DNA of 64,000 nt from an uncultured Methanomassiliicoccus sp. (GTDB lineage: Archaea > Thermoplasmatota > Thermoplasmata > Methanomassiliicoccales > Methanomassiliicoccaceae): assembly GCA_944319735.1 (NCBI GenBank), contig CALUEU010000006.1, forward strand, positions 1-64,000. The letters are read 5' to 3'. Position numbers and translations under genes: made by a program. This document shows positions 54,409 through 64,000 of this stretch, one piece after another (position 1 is the stretch's first letter; every line of letters starts with the position of its first letter). Under the pieces are notes generated by a model that had not been told where the DNA came from, did not search any database, and saw only the letters and a list, made by a program, of their open reading frames with translations.

Positions 54409-57400
54409 TTAAGAGTTTGAGATTGCAGATTGTATCTGTTTTAAAAGATCATTTCCAGCAGATTCTGGATCCCTGACCCAGTCTAGTGCATGCAGGCGAT
54501 AGATATTCCAACCCATAGAACGCAGCATGTCATACCTCAGACGTTCTCTTTCTCTAGCAGTACGAGCTGAGTTATAAACAAATCCATCACATTCTATACC
54601 AAGAATGTAATTTTCTGGATCCGATGGGTTTGCTACACCGATATCTACACGATAACCTGAACATCCTATTCTTGGTTTAGCTAAATACCCATGCATCTGT
54701 ATAAATTCACAAATGGATTCTTCAAAAATAGATTTTGAAGCACCTGCTTCTTCGATATCCCCATCAAGCAATTCAGACCCATGCAACGCATACTCGATAT
54801 AAGATCTTACCATACCGAGATCTCCTTCATAAGCGTCTATATCTTCTGGTAAAATGGAGGCAACAAATTTCAGATTGGACCTAGCTCTTGTAACAGCAAC
54901 ATTCAACCTACGAGTACCACCTTTTTTGCTTAGTGGTCCAAAATTCATATACATTTTACCACTGGCATCTTTACCATATCCTAAACTGAATATGATAACA
55001 TCACGCTCATCTCCTTGGACATTTTCGATATTCTTTATGAAAAATGGCTCTTTTTTATTCTCTTTAAAGAATTCTTCGAATTCTCTATTCTGATACCGCA
55101 TAAAGTTAAGGACACTTTCAATGGCCTGCATCTGCGCCTCACTTGCGGCAATTACTCCCAAGGATTTAGAGCTTCTATTTTCAATATGCTCGAATATAAG
55201 TTCTGCAACACGCCTTGCTTCTTTCACGTTGCATCTCTTCTTACCACGGTCATATACTCCATCTTCCACATAGATATACTCAACACCAGTATCAGGCCGC
55301 CTATGATTGCAAGATGGGAATGTAATTAACAAATCTTCATAGATATTATGATTTGAAAATGCAATAAGGCTTTCATCCCGACTCCGATAATGCCATCTAA
55401 GAGATCTTATGGGTAAAGCATGACTTTCATCTAGTATCGATTCTAAAAATTGTTCATCATCATCAGAGTCTGAATCAACACTTGATGAACTAAAAAAGTT
55501 TGTTGGTGGGAGCTGCTTAACATCTCCAACAATTATAGCTTGTTTTGCCCTCATTATAGCACCAATTGCGCTTTCAGTCCTGACTTGAGATGCCTCATCA
55601 AAGATAACCATGTCAAACATATAGTCATCATTTTGTAAGAATAAACTAACAGATAATGGAGACATCATCATACAAGGTTTAAGACTCATGACAATATTTG
55701 GTATCTTATGAAGCAATTTAGCAGCGGGCATTCCTCCTTTTTGTTTATATAATTCCTGCTTCAACATGCTTAATTCTGTATTGGAATAAACTGCATCGTC
55801 AATATTTGGTAATCTGGAAATTACTTTATTTCTTATCCTCACTTTTGCATTGGATAATTGATTGATGTCTAATTGATTGAAACGTTTGACTTCTTCTGAA
55901 TAATCCTTTCCACAAAGATTTCTGAGTGAAGAGGATGAGAATAATATGTCTTCCAACCAACTAGAGTAGAACTTCTTTAGAAACGCATTTACTGCATCTT
56001 CACCAGATAGCCCTTCTTTCAGAGCTACAGACATATATGAAGAGAGACCTTCAGATTTACAGTCTTCTGTTGTTCTGTTGAAGTCTGCCTGCTCATCAAT
56101 ATCATTTATCTCATCTAGACACGCAATAACTCTATTATCTAGATCGTTGAAATTCATATCCAAAGCGTTAATTGATACAGAAAATAACGATTCAAACCAT
56201 TCTGCGTCTTCTTCCACTTTAGTCGTTGAGATGAAAAGATTGTCTGCTAGTTTTTCACATGATTTTGCAATATCAGAGTTATTGACTATGGACCTAGCAA
56301 CTTCGACTGGAATGTTCCACTCCCTAGTCATTTTATTAAATTCAATTGTCCAGTCAATATGATTGATAATTCTCCTGAAATCTGTAGTTAAACCATCATA
56401 TAAATGTCCAAATTCTGCTTCCATTGCAGATTTTTTAGAAGCATCTAAATCATGTAGAACTTGAAGCCTGACCAAACGCTGCATGTTGATAATGTGCGAT
56501 GAATAACCTGCAGGAGATAATGATAATTCAATCATTGGCATAATCGCACGTTTAAGGTCAATAAGTGAGTTTTGAATACGGCTACATTCTGTTGACGCTT
56601 GCTGAACATCCATTTCAGATAAGGATAGATTCTTTAAGGAAGATTCAAGCTCGATTAATGATGCACATCTTGCTGAAATTCTTTTGATTTCTAACGTTTC
56701 TGGAATTAAACCTTCAATACCAGTAAGAAGTAATCGTCTGATGCCTTCTGGAACTGGACCGTTAAATCTTTGAATTATCGAGTCGAAGGCATTGAATGAT
56801 TGTTTCAATACTTCGAAATCTGTTGTTTCTCCAGTGTAGCCATTACCAAGTTTATCACGTAAATCTAAGTCATTTGCTCTAAGCCATACTCTTTCTTCTT
56901 TCAATCTTATGACTTTTTGCAAAATGTTTATGGCTTCGGCATCATCAAGTTTTTTAGAAGTATCTATTCTGAGATTCTTAAGCGTTTTGAGATCTGCATT
57001 GTGTTGTCCAAATCTCAACCCAAATGATTTTTGAGAGTTTTTAAATCTATTTAACATCTCTGTACAAGGCAATTCCAGAATCTGCATATCATAAGATTGG
57101 AAGATTTCTTGCTCTAATGACCTAATTATTGCATATTTAGAAACGGTCTCTGTGAAAGCTTCATTTCTTATGCTTCTGCCATACTCTGTAAACCAATTTT
57201 CTGTAGGATGAATAGGTCCATCTAGAATACTCAATATCTCGGTAGCAGCAATAAGATCAGAAACTGTCGGAACAGTTCCTTGAGGTATTAATGAAATTGC
57301 AAAGTCCTTTACTTTTTCAAGCTCTCCAAGTGCAGTAATCGCTTCTCCGCAGGCCCGTATCATCCTATCTGAGCCCCTAAGAATTCCATCTTCATCTGCA

Positions 57401-59202
57401 AAAACATCAATAGCTAAATTTTCCCTCAAGAATGCCATCTCAGTTTCAGATGTTTTTTCAGAAACTGTCATTGACGGAAGCGTTAATATTTTAGAATCGT
57501 ATAGCTGTAAAAGTCTTTGCTTTATTGATTCATATTCATCCATCAGTGCTGCAAGACTCATTGCATTTTCCCTAAGCAGCTCTAGATTATCTTTCTCCAG
57601 CCACATTTCTGGAGGTGATGGTGATTTACTAAAATGAATTAGTGAATTCACGAATGAATCAAGTGTTTTAAGGGATATGTGAAGGCCACTCAGATTGAGG
57701 GTTGAATACACTTCATCAACTGCCTTAGATATATCAATTAGTTCATCATGCATTTTGGATAGTCTAGTTTTTATTATTTCCTTTTCTCCTGGAGTTGGTC
57801 TTTGTTTAAATATACAGTTTGACCACGAAGATTGTTTCATGGCTGCAGAAGTAGTTCTCGACCAGGATCTTACAAGGAATACACGTTTCATTAGTGTATC
57901 CATATCTGTGTTAGATATTGAGTCTAGTTTAAAGTCCAAATTCTTTGCATTTTGGAGTCTGGAAAGTTCTCCACAGACTCTATATACTGACAGACCAAGA
58001 GGATTTCTGACCATATGAAGTTCTTCAGCATATGTGTCAAGTGCTTGCTTTTCCATATCTAGTGCGTATAAGTCATCCAGATTGCATTCTGATGGATTTC
58101 TATCTAAATATAATACAGATTTTAATTCATCCAAAATATCCCGTTTGTTAACTTTGTGGCTATGCAAGACCATGCAGAAATCATCCAAACCGGCTTCAGA
58201 CAGCCTTTTATGCACAATGTCCAACGCCGCCATCTTTTCAGAAACAAACAAAACTCTTTTTCCATCAGCCATTGCTTCTGAAATCATATTTGCAATAGTC
58301 TGAGACTTTCCAGTACCAGGGGGCCCTTCCAATATGAAACTTATTCCATTTCTTGCAAGAACTAATGCATCTTCCTGGCTTGAATCGGCATCCAATATCT
58401 GATAGCATTCTGAAGACTTGTGTTTATCATGATCTAACTGGGATGATACAGAATCGATAGAGGGCAATTCAGAGTTATCCCCGCAGATAGCTTTTACAAT
58501 TGGGTTATTTTTGAGTTTCTCACTATTCTGCTCCAGATCCTGGTGCATAGAGATCCTTAAAAAAGAAAGTAAAGCTAATTCTGCTTTTTCATCAACATTC
58601 CATCCTTTCTGACTTACGATTTCTGAGACTGCGTCTAAGTAGTTCTTGAGATTTTCATCATTCTGATTTAATTCAGGAAAGATTATATTATATTCATCTT
58701 TTAATTTATACAATAATAACGGATTTACAACTATGGGCTCATCGGCTAGTTCCATGATAAATGGATCAGCAATGCTTTCTGTTGATAGGGATACTGGCAC
58801 TAATACAAGGGGGGAAGTTATATCTCCAGAACCGTCATTCCAATTTAAAAATCCAAATGACAGGTATAATGTATTCATACCTTGTTCTTCAAATCCTTCT
58901 TTTGATTTTGTACGAAGGGATCCTAATATTTTCTGCTGTTCATTGATTGATTTATCTGTGGCTATATCCCCTTTTGTGAATTCAGCTATGTCCTCCTCAT
59001 CTTCTAAAGCTTTAGGGGGCGTGTAGGGGAATCGCAATTGTTTTTTGGAAATGACCAGTTTTTTATATAGATCGTCATAATTCGGACGAACAATTTTTAT
59101 GTTTGAATTTTTCGTCTCCTTATAACTAATGAGACGATTTCTTCTCCCTAAATCCAATAATTGCTTTTTCCAAAATTCAATTTTATCGTCGATTTCCGTC
59201 AT
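54409..59202 (-). CDS. DUF4011-SF1 helicase-nuclease protein (Hhe-like)
   Basis: 1597 residues. The N-terminal DUF4011-type region (IEFWKKQLLDLGRRNRLISY) leads to Walker A LEGPPGTGKSQT at about 291-302. A long middle insert of helices follows (about 380-1180), then Walker B IFDEASQ at about 1197, GDVKQLPPT, and SF1 motifs ENVQGDERDVIIFSLGY and NVAVTRAR. The C-terminus (about 1495-1580) is a Vsr/MTES_1575-like nuclease: RIGCSGYRVDIGVANP, then LGIECDGFVYNSARTARERE and GWNIYRLHALDW. Proteins with this order are known as phage-defence candidates (reported as hhe). It is a single gene; the target is unknown. Confidence 0.85.
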   Translation of the reverse strand: MTEIDDKIEFWKKQLLDLGRRNRLISYKETKNSNIKIVRPNYDDLYKKLVISKKQLRFPYTPPKALEDEEDIAEFTKGDIATDKSINEQQKILGSLRTKSKEGFEEQGMNTLYLSFGFLNWNDGSGDITSPLVLVPVSLSTESIADPFIMELADEPIVVNPLLLYKLKDEYNIIFPELNQNDENLKNYLDAVSEIVSQKGWNVDEKAELALLSFLRISMHQDLEQNSEKLKNNPIVKAICGDNSELPSIDSVSSQLDHDKHKSSECYQILDADSSQEDALVLARNGISFILEGPPGTGKSQTIANMISEAMADGKRVLFVSEKMAALDIVHKRLSEAGLDDFCMVLHSHKVNKRDILDELKSVLYLDRNPSECNLDDLYALDMEKQALDTYAEELHMVRNPLGLSVYRVCGELSRLQNAKNLDFKLDSISNTDMDTLMKRVFLVRSWSRTTSAAMKQSSWSNCIFKQRPTPGEKEIIKTRLSKMHDELIDISKAVDEVYSTLNLSGLHISLKTLDSFVNSLIHFSKSPSPPEMWLEKDNLELLRENAMSLAALMDEYESIKQRLLQLYDSKILTLPSMTVSEKTSETEMAFLRENLAIDVFADEDGILRGSDRMIRACGEAITALGELEKVKDFAISLIPQGTVPTVSDLIAATEILSILDGPIHPTENWFTEYGRSIRNEAFTETVSKYAIIRSLEQEIFQSYDMQILELPCTEMLNRFKNSQKSFGLRFGQHNADLKTLKNLRIDTSKKLDDAEAINILQKVIRLKEERVWLRANDLDLRDKLGNGYTGETTDFEVLKQSFNAFDSIIQRFNGPVPEGIRRLLLTGIEGLIPETLEIKRISARCASLIELESSLKNLSLSEMDVQQASTECSRIQNSLIDLKRAIMPMIELSLSPAGYSSHIINMQRLVRLQVLHDLDASKKSAMEAEFGHLYDGLTTDFRRIINHIDWTIEFNKMTREWNIPVEVARSIVNNSDIAKSCEKLADNLFISTTKVEEDAEWFESLFSVSINALDMNFNDLDNRVIACLDEINDIDEQADFNRTTEDCKSEGLSSYMSVALKEGLSGEDAVNAFLKKFYSSWLEDILFSSSSLRNLCGKDYSEEVKRFNQLDINQLSNAKVRIRNKVISRLPNIDDAVYSNTELSMLKQELYKQKGGMPAAKLLHKIPNIVMSLKPCMMMSPLSVSLFLQNDDYMFDMVIFDEASQVRTESAIGAIMRAKQAIIVGDVKQLPPTNFFSSSSVDSDSDDDEQFLESILDESHALPIRSLRWHYRSRDESLIAFSNHNIYEDLLITFPSCNHRRPDTGVEYIYVEDGVYDRGKKRCNVKEARRVAELIFEHIENRSSKSLGVIAASEAQMQAIESVLNFMRYQNREFEEFFKENKKEPFFIKNIENVQGDERDVIIFSLGYGKDASGKMYMNFGPLSKKGGTRRLNVAVTRARSNLKFVASILPEDIDAYEGDLGMVRSYIEYALHGSELLDGDIEEAGASKSIFEESICEFIQMHGYLAKPRIGCSGYRVDIGVANPSDPENYILGIECDGFVYNSARTARERERLRYDMLRSMGWNIYRLHALDWVRDPESAGNDLLKQIQSAISNS

Positions 59203-59407
59203 TGATTGCGTCCCCTTCGTCCCATAATAGCCTAAATGTGAAGGTGAATGCGCTTTTAAGCAATTAATCTTATGTTGGCTAGATCATTGAATATAAGAAG
59301 TATTTAACAAATAGGAATATACGTCCATATATTTTACTAATTGAGGTTATATAGCCGTATGACAATAGGCCTTTGATAGTTTGAAGCAAGTAAATGAGAA
59401 AATAGAC

Positions 59408-60799
59408 ATGCGGATTGAAGAGTTTCCAAGAATCCTGATAGGTGCTACATCCAGTGGCAGTGGAAAAACCACGATAACATGTGGCATACTTCAAGCCCTG
59501 ATAAATAGAAAAATGGCTGTGTCGTCATTTAAATGTGGACCAGATTACATTGATCCCATGTTTCATTCAAATGTCATAGGCACATCTTCTTCGAATTTAG
59601 ATTTGTTTTTCTCAGAACCAGAGACTATGAAGTATTTGTTTACAAAATCGGCCAAAGGCACAGATATCTCAATAATAGAAGGTGTGATGGGGTACTATGA
59701 TGGTATAAGCGCAACATCTTCCAGAGCATCTGCGTATGAAGTTTCCGTAATATTAGATACTCCGACAATATTAATTATAGATTCAAAGGGGGCCAGTACA
59801 TCAATAATCGCTACAATTCTGGGATTTTTAGAATATAAAAAAGATAACAAAATAAAAGGAGTTATATTGAACAGGATGAGTGAGAAAGTCTACCAGCATA
59901 TCAAAGATGTTATAGAAGATACACTTAAAATAAAAGTTCTTGGCTATGTACCATCAATCTCTGATATAGCCATTGAAAGTAGACATTTAGGACTTGTAAC
60001 TCCAGATGGTGTTTCAGATATTCAAAATAAGCTTAATCTAATAGCAGAAGTGCTTGAAAAAACTGTAGATATTGATAAAATTATTGAAATTTCAAAAAAT
60101 GCTTCTCCAATAACATATCAAAACCAGTCTGTCTGTAAAGTAAAAGGTTCTCCAATAATCGCAGTTGCAAAAGATGAGGCTTTTTGTTTCATGTATCATG
60201 ACAACATAGATCTGTTGAAGGATATGGGAGCCAGAATAGTATATTTTTCTCCAATTCATGACGAGTGTATACCAAATGCGGATGGATTGATTTTGTACGG
60301 CGGGTATCCTGAACTATATGCTAGTGAGTTAAGTAAAAACAGATCCATGATGCAATCAATAAAGACGGCTGTGTCAGAAGGGATGCCATGTATTGCAGAG
60401 TGTGGAGGATTCATGTATCTGCATGATGAAATGGAGGATGCATCTGGAATATTCTATCCAATGTGTTCTGTCATACCAGGTCGATCATACAAAACCAAAA
60501 AACTTGTCAGATTCGGGTATGTAGACCTTAAAAGTAAACAGGATTCATGGATATTAAAAACAAACGAAACTGCCAAAGCCCATGAATTTCATTATTGGGA
60601 AAGTAGTAACTGTGGGAATGATTTTACATCTACAAGAGCATCTGGAGATGAGAGTTGGGACTGTATACACTCTAAGAATATGATGCTTGTTGGTTATCCA
60701 CACATATTTTATAGATCTTGTCCAAACATTGCAAAAAGGTTTTTAGAAGCCTGTGTAAATTATAAGGCCTTAAGGGAAAAGTACCTTAAACAAGAGTGA
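59408..60799 (+). CDS. CfbB/CbiA a,c-diamide synthase
   Basis: About 463 residues. The N-terminal ATPase part holds GATSSGSGKTTITCGILQAL, FKCGPDYIDPMFH and EGVMGYYDG; the C-terminal glutamine amidotransferase part holds the Cys in IAECGGFMYLHDEM and the AHEFHYWES motif with the catalytic His. It amidates Ni-sirohydrochlorin (coenzyme F430 route) or cobyrinate (cobamides), using glutamine and ATP. Which substrate is open; methanogens need both. ATG 59408 is preferred over TTG 59381. The sulfite-reductase-like gene follows after 13 nt. Confidence 0.88.
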   Translation: MRIEEFPRILIGATSSGSGKTTITCGILQALINRKMAVSSFKCGPDYIDPMFHSNVIGTSSSNLDLFFSEPETMKYLFTKSAKGTDISIIEGVMGYYDGISATSSRASAYEVSVILDTPTILIIDSKGASTSIIATILGFLEYKKDNKIKGVILNRMSEKVYQHIKDVIEDTLKIKVLGYVPSISDIAIESRHLGLVTPDGVSDIQNKLNLIAEVLEKTVDIDKIIEISKNASPITYQNQSVCKVKGSPIIAVAKDEAFCFMYHDNIDLLKDMGARIVYFSPIHDECIPNADGLILYGGYPELYASELSKNRSMMQSIKTAVSEGMPCIAECGGFMYLHDEMEDASGIFYPMCSVIPGRSYKTKKLVRFGYVDLKSKQDSWILKTNETAKAHEFHYWESSNCGNDFTSTRASGDESWDCIHSKNMMLVGYPHIFYRSCPNIAKRFLEACVNYKALREKYLKQE

Positions 60800-60812
60800 A
60801 GTTATTAGAAAT

Positions 60813-61724
60813 ATGTCTCTCAATGCAGATCAGATTAAAGAAGTCAAAAATCAGGGATTTTTGATAAATCGTGGTACTGAATTATTTTCAGGGAGAATTA
60901 TAACTGGAAATGGAGTTCTAACTGCTACGGAGCTTAAGACTGCATGTGAAGCTGCTGAAAAATTTGGTAATGGCAACCTTACATTTACAACCCGTCAAAC
61001 TGTAGAACTTCCTGGGATACCTTATGAAAAAATTCCAGACTTTAAACAGTTTGTAACAGAAAGGGGACTTAGCATCGGAGGAACTGGTCGCCGAGTTCGC
61101 CCAATTGTATCTTGTAAAGGTACTACATGCATCTATGGTCTCCATGATACTCAGGAAATGGCTGCAGAGATTCATGAACGTTTTTTTGAAGGATATGCTG
61201 ACGTTTTGTTTCCCCATAAAATAAAAATTTCAGTCGGTGGCTGTCCGAATAATTGTGTTAAACCTGACATAAACGATATTGGAATAATGGGTCAGAGAAT
61301 ACCAATAGTAAATGAAGAACTTTGTAAAGTATGCAAAAAATGTAAAGTTGAAGCAGTATGCCCGATGAATGCGGCTGTTAAATCCGAAACGATTGTGATT
61401 GACGAAGAAATTTGCGTCAAATGTGGAAGATGTTCTGATAAGTGTCCATTTGGAGCAGTAACTGGAGAGATAACATTCTACAAAATGTTTATAGGTGGCC
61501 AGTGGGGAAAACACCGTTACCTTGGATATGAATTGAGCAGACTGTTTGAACGGAATGAAGTTATGGATATCATTGAAAGTTCTATGTTATTCTTTAAGAA
61601 AGAGGGAAAATTGGGAGAACGGTTTAGACAAACAATAGATCGCATAGGCATAAATACAGCTGAAAAAATCATTCTATCTAAAGAACTACTTAATCAAAAA
61701 GAAGAGATAATAAAGATGCAATAA
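60813..61724 (+). CDS. Small siroheme sulfite-reductase-like protein (Dsr-LP) with two ferredoxin clusters
   Basis: 303 residues. LTFTTRQTVELPGIP is the siroheme-contact part, and CKGTTCIYG together with GGCPNNCVKPD are the Cys pairs that carry the coupled [4Fe-4S]-siroheme. Two ferredoxin motifs are inserted, CKVCKKCKVEAVCPMNA and CVKCGRCSDKCPFGA. This is the compact methanogen Dsr-like group, shorter than true sulfite reductases. It may reduce sulfite or another small molecule, or help in tetrapyrrole chemistry, as its link with the a,c-diamide synthase hints. Confidence 0.85.
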   Translation: MSLNADQIKEVKNQGFLINRGTELFSGRIITGNGVLTATELKTACEAAEKFGNGNLTFTTRQTVELPGIPYEKIPDFKQFVTERGLSIGGTGRRVRPIVSCKGTTCIYGLHDTQEMAAEIHERFFEGYADVLFPHKIKISVGGCPNNCVKPDINDIGIMGQRIPIVNEELCKVCKKCKVEAVCPMNAAVKSETIVIDEEICVKCGRCSDKCPFGAVTGEITFYKMFIGGQWGKHRYLGYELSRLFERNEVMDIIESSMLFFKKEGKLGERFRQTIDRIGINTAEKIILSKELLNQKEEIIKMQ

Positions 61725-61850
61725 TCTTTACCGCTAGAGAGGTTTAAATTTTCCTTTCTATTTTTTTATTACCGTATATTGCACATATAATGGATGTTTT
61801 ATGGCATTCCCTGCAAAGATACCACAGAGAGATACACTCAACATATTCAA

Positions 61851-62486
61851 TTAATGAGTATACACAAAAGATGCAAGCGTGTTCTCTAAAGCAAGATGAA
61901 GTCCACCAATCAGCACTACCAAAGGTCCATCAGGCTTCATTCTCTCAATCAGTTTTACTTCAATACCTGGGACAAAACCCATTGAAATCAATTTCTTGAT
62001 CTGGTCTGGATTCCCTCCTTTAAGGTGTGAAATCGTGTATTTTCGACCAACGGCTACTCTATCAAGAGTACGGCTCTTTTCTGGCATGTCGCAACGAATA
62101 GAACAATCACATCCGCAATGTTCATTTGTGCCTAAAATTTTACACATTCTACCTGCTGACTCGTCTGATATTACATGTTCCGTTCTGCATGCTTCTTCAT
62201 GAGCTACATCCTCGTTTGCATCCAAAACGTCCACTAAAAACCTTTCCATAACTTGGTGTTTTTCTCTGAGATGTTTTGCATACTCAAGTCCTTTTTCTGT
62301 AAGGGATACTCCTCTGTATTTTTCATACTCGACCATGCCTTCATTTGCAAGATTTCTTATCATTTCACTAACACTTGCTGGGGATATACCTAAACGAGAT
62401 GCTATTTCAGAAGTCTTGGCTACTTGTGACCCGCCCGTAATGCGTAATATGTAAATCAAGTAGTCCTCTCGAGTATAGGTAGTCAT
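61851..62486 (-). CDS. DtxR/MntR-family metal-dependent regulator with FeoA domain
   Basis: 211 residues. A winged helix at residues 1-65 (YLIYILRITGGSQVAKTSEI, ASRLGISPASVSEMI), a dimer/metal part with H and E ligands (EDVAHEEACRTEHVISDE), a short Cys-rich loop (HCGCDCSIRC), and a FeoA-like SH3 domain at the end (LISMGFVPGIEVKLIERM). It senses Fe(II) or Mn(II) and represses uptake genes. The Cys-rich loop is an addition also seen in other methanogen members. Its targets do not lie in the window. Confidence 0.92.
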   Translation of the reverse strand: MTTYTREDYLIYILRITGGSQVAKTSEIASRLGISPASVSEMIRNLANEGMVEYEKYRGVSLTEKGLEYAKHLREKHQVMERFLVDVLDANEDVAHEEACRTEHVISDESAGRMCKILGTNEHCGCDCSIRCDMPEKSRTLDRVAVGRKYTISHLKGGNPDQIKKLISMGFVPGIEVKLIERMKPDGPLVVLIGGLHLALENTLASFVYTH

Positions 62487-62628
62487 ACACAGCCAATATT
62501 CTTAAACATTCTTGAAACTTTTCTCCAAATGTAATAGGTTTGTGGTTGTACACAGATAAAATGTAAGATTTGAATAGTTTGTACAGTATGAGCGAGTATC
62601 AAGAAACACATTTTGTGATGGGTATAGG

Positions 62629-63552
62629 ATGACATATAAAAAATTGACAATGAAGGCAGTTATTGAGCTTGCGGCCCCTCATACATGGCCTGCTAGTACA
62701 ATACCAGTATGTTTAGCTATGGTGTTGAGTGTTTCGTTTGTAGGCCATTTTTCGCCATACCTATTTTTTTCTGTACTTCTTACTTCAATATTCTTACAAT
62801 GTGCAGTTAATACATTGAATGATTATGCAGACTTTGTAAAAGGTACAGACACTCTTGAAAACTCAGACGATCCAACTGATGCTTCAATAATTTATAATGA
62901 CTTGAATCCCAGATCTGCAAAAAATGTTGGGATAGTATTTGTTGCACTAGCTGCTTTATCTGGAGTATATGCAATATATATTGCTGGTTGGACCCCAGTG
63001 ATTTTTGGTGCGATTGGTGTGGCAATTTTGACCTCATATTCATTCAGTAAATTTCCTTTATCTCATCTACCAGTTGGAGAAATCATTTCGGGCGTTGTGA
63101 TGGGGGGAATAATCCCATTGGCTTCATACTATGTATTTACACTTCAAATCGAGCCCATGGTAATCATATATTGTTTACCAACAATCATCTCAATAGGCCT
63201 AATAATGATGACAAATAATATATCAGATATAGAGAGGGATCTTATAGTAAAAAGAAAAACACTTCCCTGCTTATTAAAAAGAGATAAAACGTCAATATTA
63301 TTGAAATCATTCATAATAATATCCGTAATTTCTGTTTGTACGTTAGTAGTTATTTATTTCAGAAATGGCAGTTTTCTCATTCCATTGATGATCGCATCAT
63401 TGATTATGCCATACATAAGGTTATCAAATGGTAGATTTGTACCAGAATCCAGAATAATCTCAATGAATTCAATTTTATCAATACATACACGTTTAAACTT
63501 ATACTACATAGCTATGATTGCAGCGGATATGATTATAGGTGCCTTACCATGA
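62629..63552 (+). CDS. UbiA-family prenyltransferase (MenA-like)
   Basis: 307 residues with about eight to nine membrane helices. The first Asp-rich motif is NTLNDYADFVKGTD and the second NNISDIERDLIVKRKTL, both needed for Mg and prenyl diphosphate binding. The layout is closest to MenA, which prenylates dihydroxynaphthoate. It overlaps the next methyltransferase gene by ATGA. ATG 62629 follows GGATG. In a methanogen the product could be a quinone-like lipid. Confidence 0.85.
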   Translation: MTYKKLTMKAVIELAAPHTWPASTIPVCLAMVLSVSFVGHFSPYLFFSVLLTSIFLQCAVNTLNDYADFVKGTDTLENSDDPTDASIIYNDLNPRSAKNVGIVFVALAALSGVYAIYIAGWTPVIFGAIGVAILTSYSFSKFPLSHLPVGEIISGVVMGGIIPLASYYVFTLQIEPMVIIYCLPTIISIGLIMMTNNISDIERDLIVKRKTLPCLLKRDKTSILLKSFIIISVISVCTLVVIYFRNGSFLIPLMIASLIMPYIRLSNGRFVPESRIISMNSILSIHTRLNLYYIAMIAADMIIGALP

Positions 63553-64000
63553 AAGATGATAAAGAAGAAAAAGTGCAGGGTGTGTTTCAACACATCAGCA
63601 GCAATTATGACATGATGAATGACATAATAAGTATAGGACTGCATCGAGGATGGAAAGATTCACTAGCTGAAGAAATATCTCAAAAAGGTAAATCAATCCT
63701 GGATGTCTGTTGCGGCACTGGTGATCTGACTGTAATGCTTTCTAAAAAAGATGTTTTAAATGAAGTTACAGGACTTGATTTTTCACAAAATATGCTTTCT
63801 GTAGCGAAAAATCGAGTGGAAAAAAATGATGTAAAAAATGTAAAGCTAGTTCAGGGCAATGCAATGGAGCTACCGTTTGAAGATAATTGTTTTGACTGTG
63901 CTGTAATCTCATTTGGATTAAGAAATGTTGCTGATTATTCAAAGGTCATTTCTGAAATGACCAGGGTCATTAAAAAAGGAGGCTGGATATATTGTCTTGA
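63549..64000 (+). CDS. UbiE/MenG-type methyltransferase (cut by window end)
   Basis: The first about 150 residues are seen. VQGVFQHISSNYDMMNDIIS followed by GLHRGWKDSL, then LDVCCGTGDLTVML (SAM site) and ISFGLRNVADY are diagnostic of the UbiE/MenG C-methyltransferase family. It methylates a prenylated quinol ring. It is translationally coupled to the UbiA-like gene by ATGA. The 3' end lies outside the window. Confidence 0.9.
   Translation, partial: MKDDKEEKVQGVFQHISSNYDMMNDIISIGLHRGWKDSLAEEISQKGKSILDVCCGTGDLTVMLSKKDVLNEVTGLDFSQNMLSVAKNRVEKNDVKNVKLVQGNAMELPFEDNCFDCAVISFGLRNVADYSKVISEMTRVIKKGGWIYCL

Overview
The window looks like a chromosome segment of a low-GC methanogenic archaeon. Archaeal markers are Pth2 peptidyl-tRNA hydrolase, archaeal-type GlyRS, an HTH_10 regulator, a 5S rRNA gene standing alone behind a TATA box, and many genes with TATA-like promoters. 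Methanogen markers are a corrinoid:coenzyme M methyltransferase of the MtaA/MtbA type, a CfbB/CbiA amidase beside a small sulfite-reductase-like protein, and many ferredoxin-type proteins. Unlinked rRNA genes, methylotrophic methyltransferase use, scarce TAG stops and several gut-bacterial gene sets suggest Methanomassiliicoccales, perhaps near the low-GC Methanomassiliicoccus intestinalis. That placement is inference.

Region 1 (1-5190) is CRISPR territory. Three arrays share one repeat family with an AATGTAAAT 3' end, which looks type I-B. Array 1 reads rightward; arrays 2 and 3 read leftward. Between arrays 1 and 2 sits a 1.9 kb piece of a Mu-like virus head operon, cut at both edges by CRISPR repeats. 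No cas gene lies in the window.

Region 2 (5191-17643) is accessory: a lipocalin-like protein, an APC permease with a CoM methyltransferase and an HTH_10 regulator, then a block that looks bacterial in origin (LysR regulator, acetyltransferase, exported flavodoxin/aldo-keto reductase fusion, unknown protein, and a response regulator/ABC transporter/histidine kinase operon).

Region 3 (18116-35850) mixes core genes (pyrophosphatase, Pth2, tRNA-Gly, ValRS, 5S rRNA, GlyRS, CBS proteins, UspA, amidohydrolase) with an ECF transporter operon and a decayed patch at 24.7-26.0 kb that holds the wreck of an ABC exporter and a small RHH protein.

Region 4 (35964-46762) holds a small ferredoxin, a ThpR/DUF6884-like/Cas4-like nuclease operon, an ArsA/ArsD-like/HprK-like operon, a flavoprotein, a phosphate transporter with fused PstC-PstA, and a CNNM/CorC protein.

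Region 5 (46982-64000) holds a bacterial-type pseudouridine synthase, a full trpEGDCFBA operon whose trpE carries a 1-nt frameshift, a 1597-residue DUF4011-helicase-nuclease protein of a type linked to phage defence, CfbB plus a siroheme protein, a DtxR regulator, and a UbiA/UbiE pair cut by the window end.

Nearly all junctions inside operons are 4-nt or 8-nt stop/start overlaps, and several start choices below rest on these overlaps and on clear GGAGG-type ribosome binding sites.
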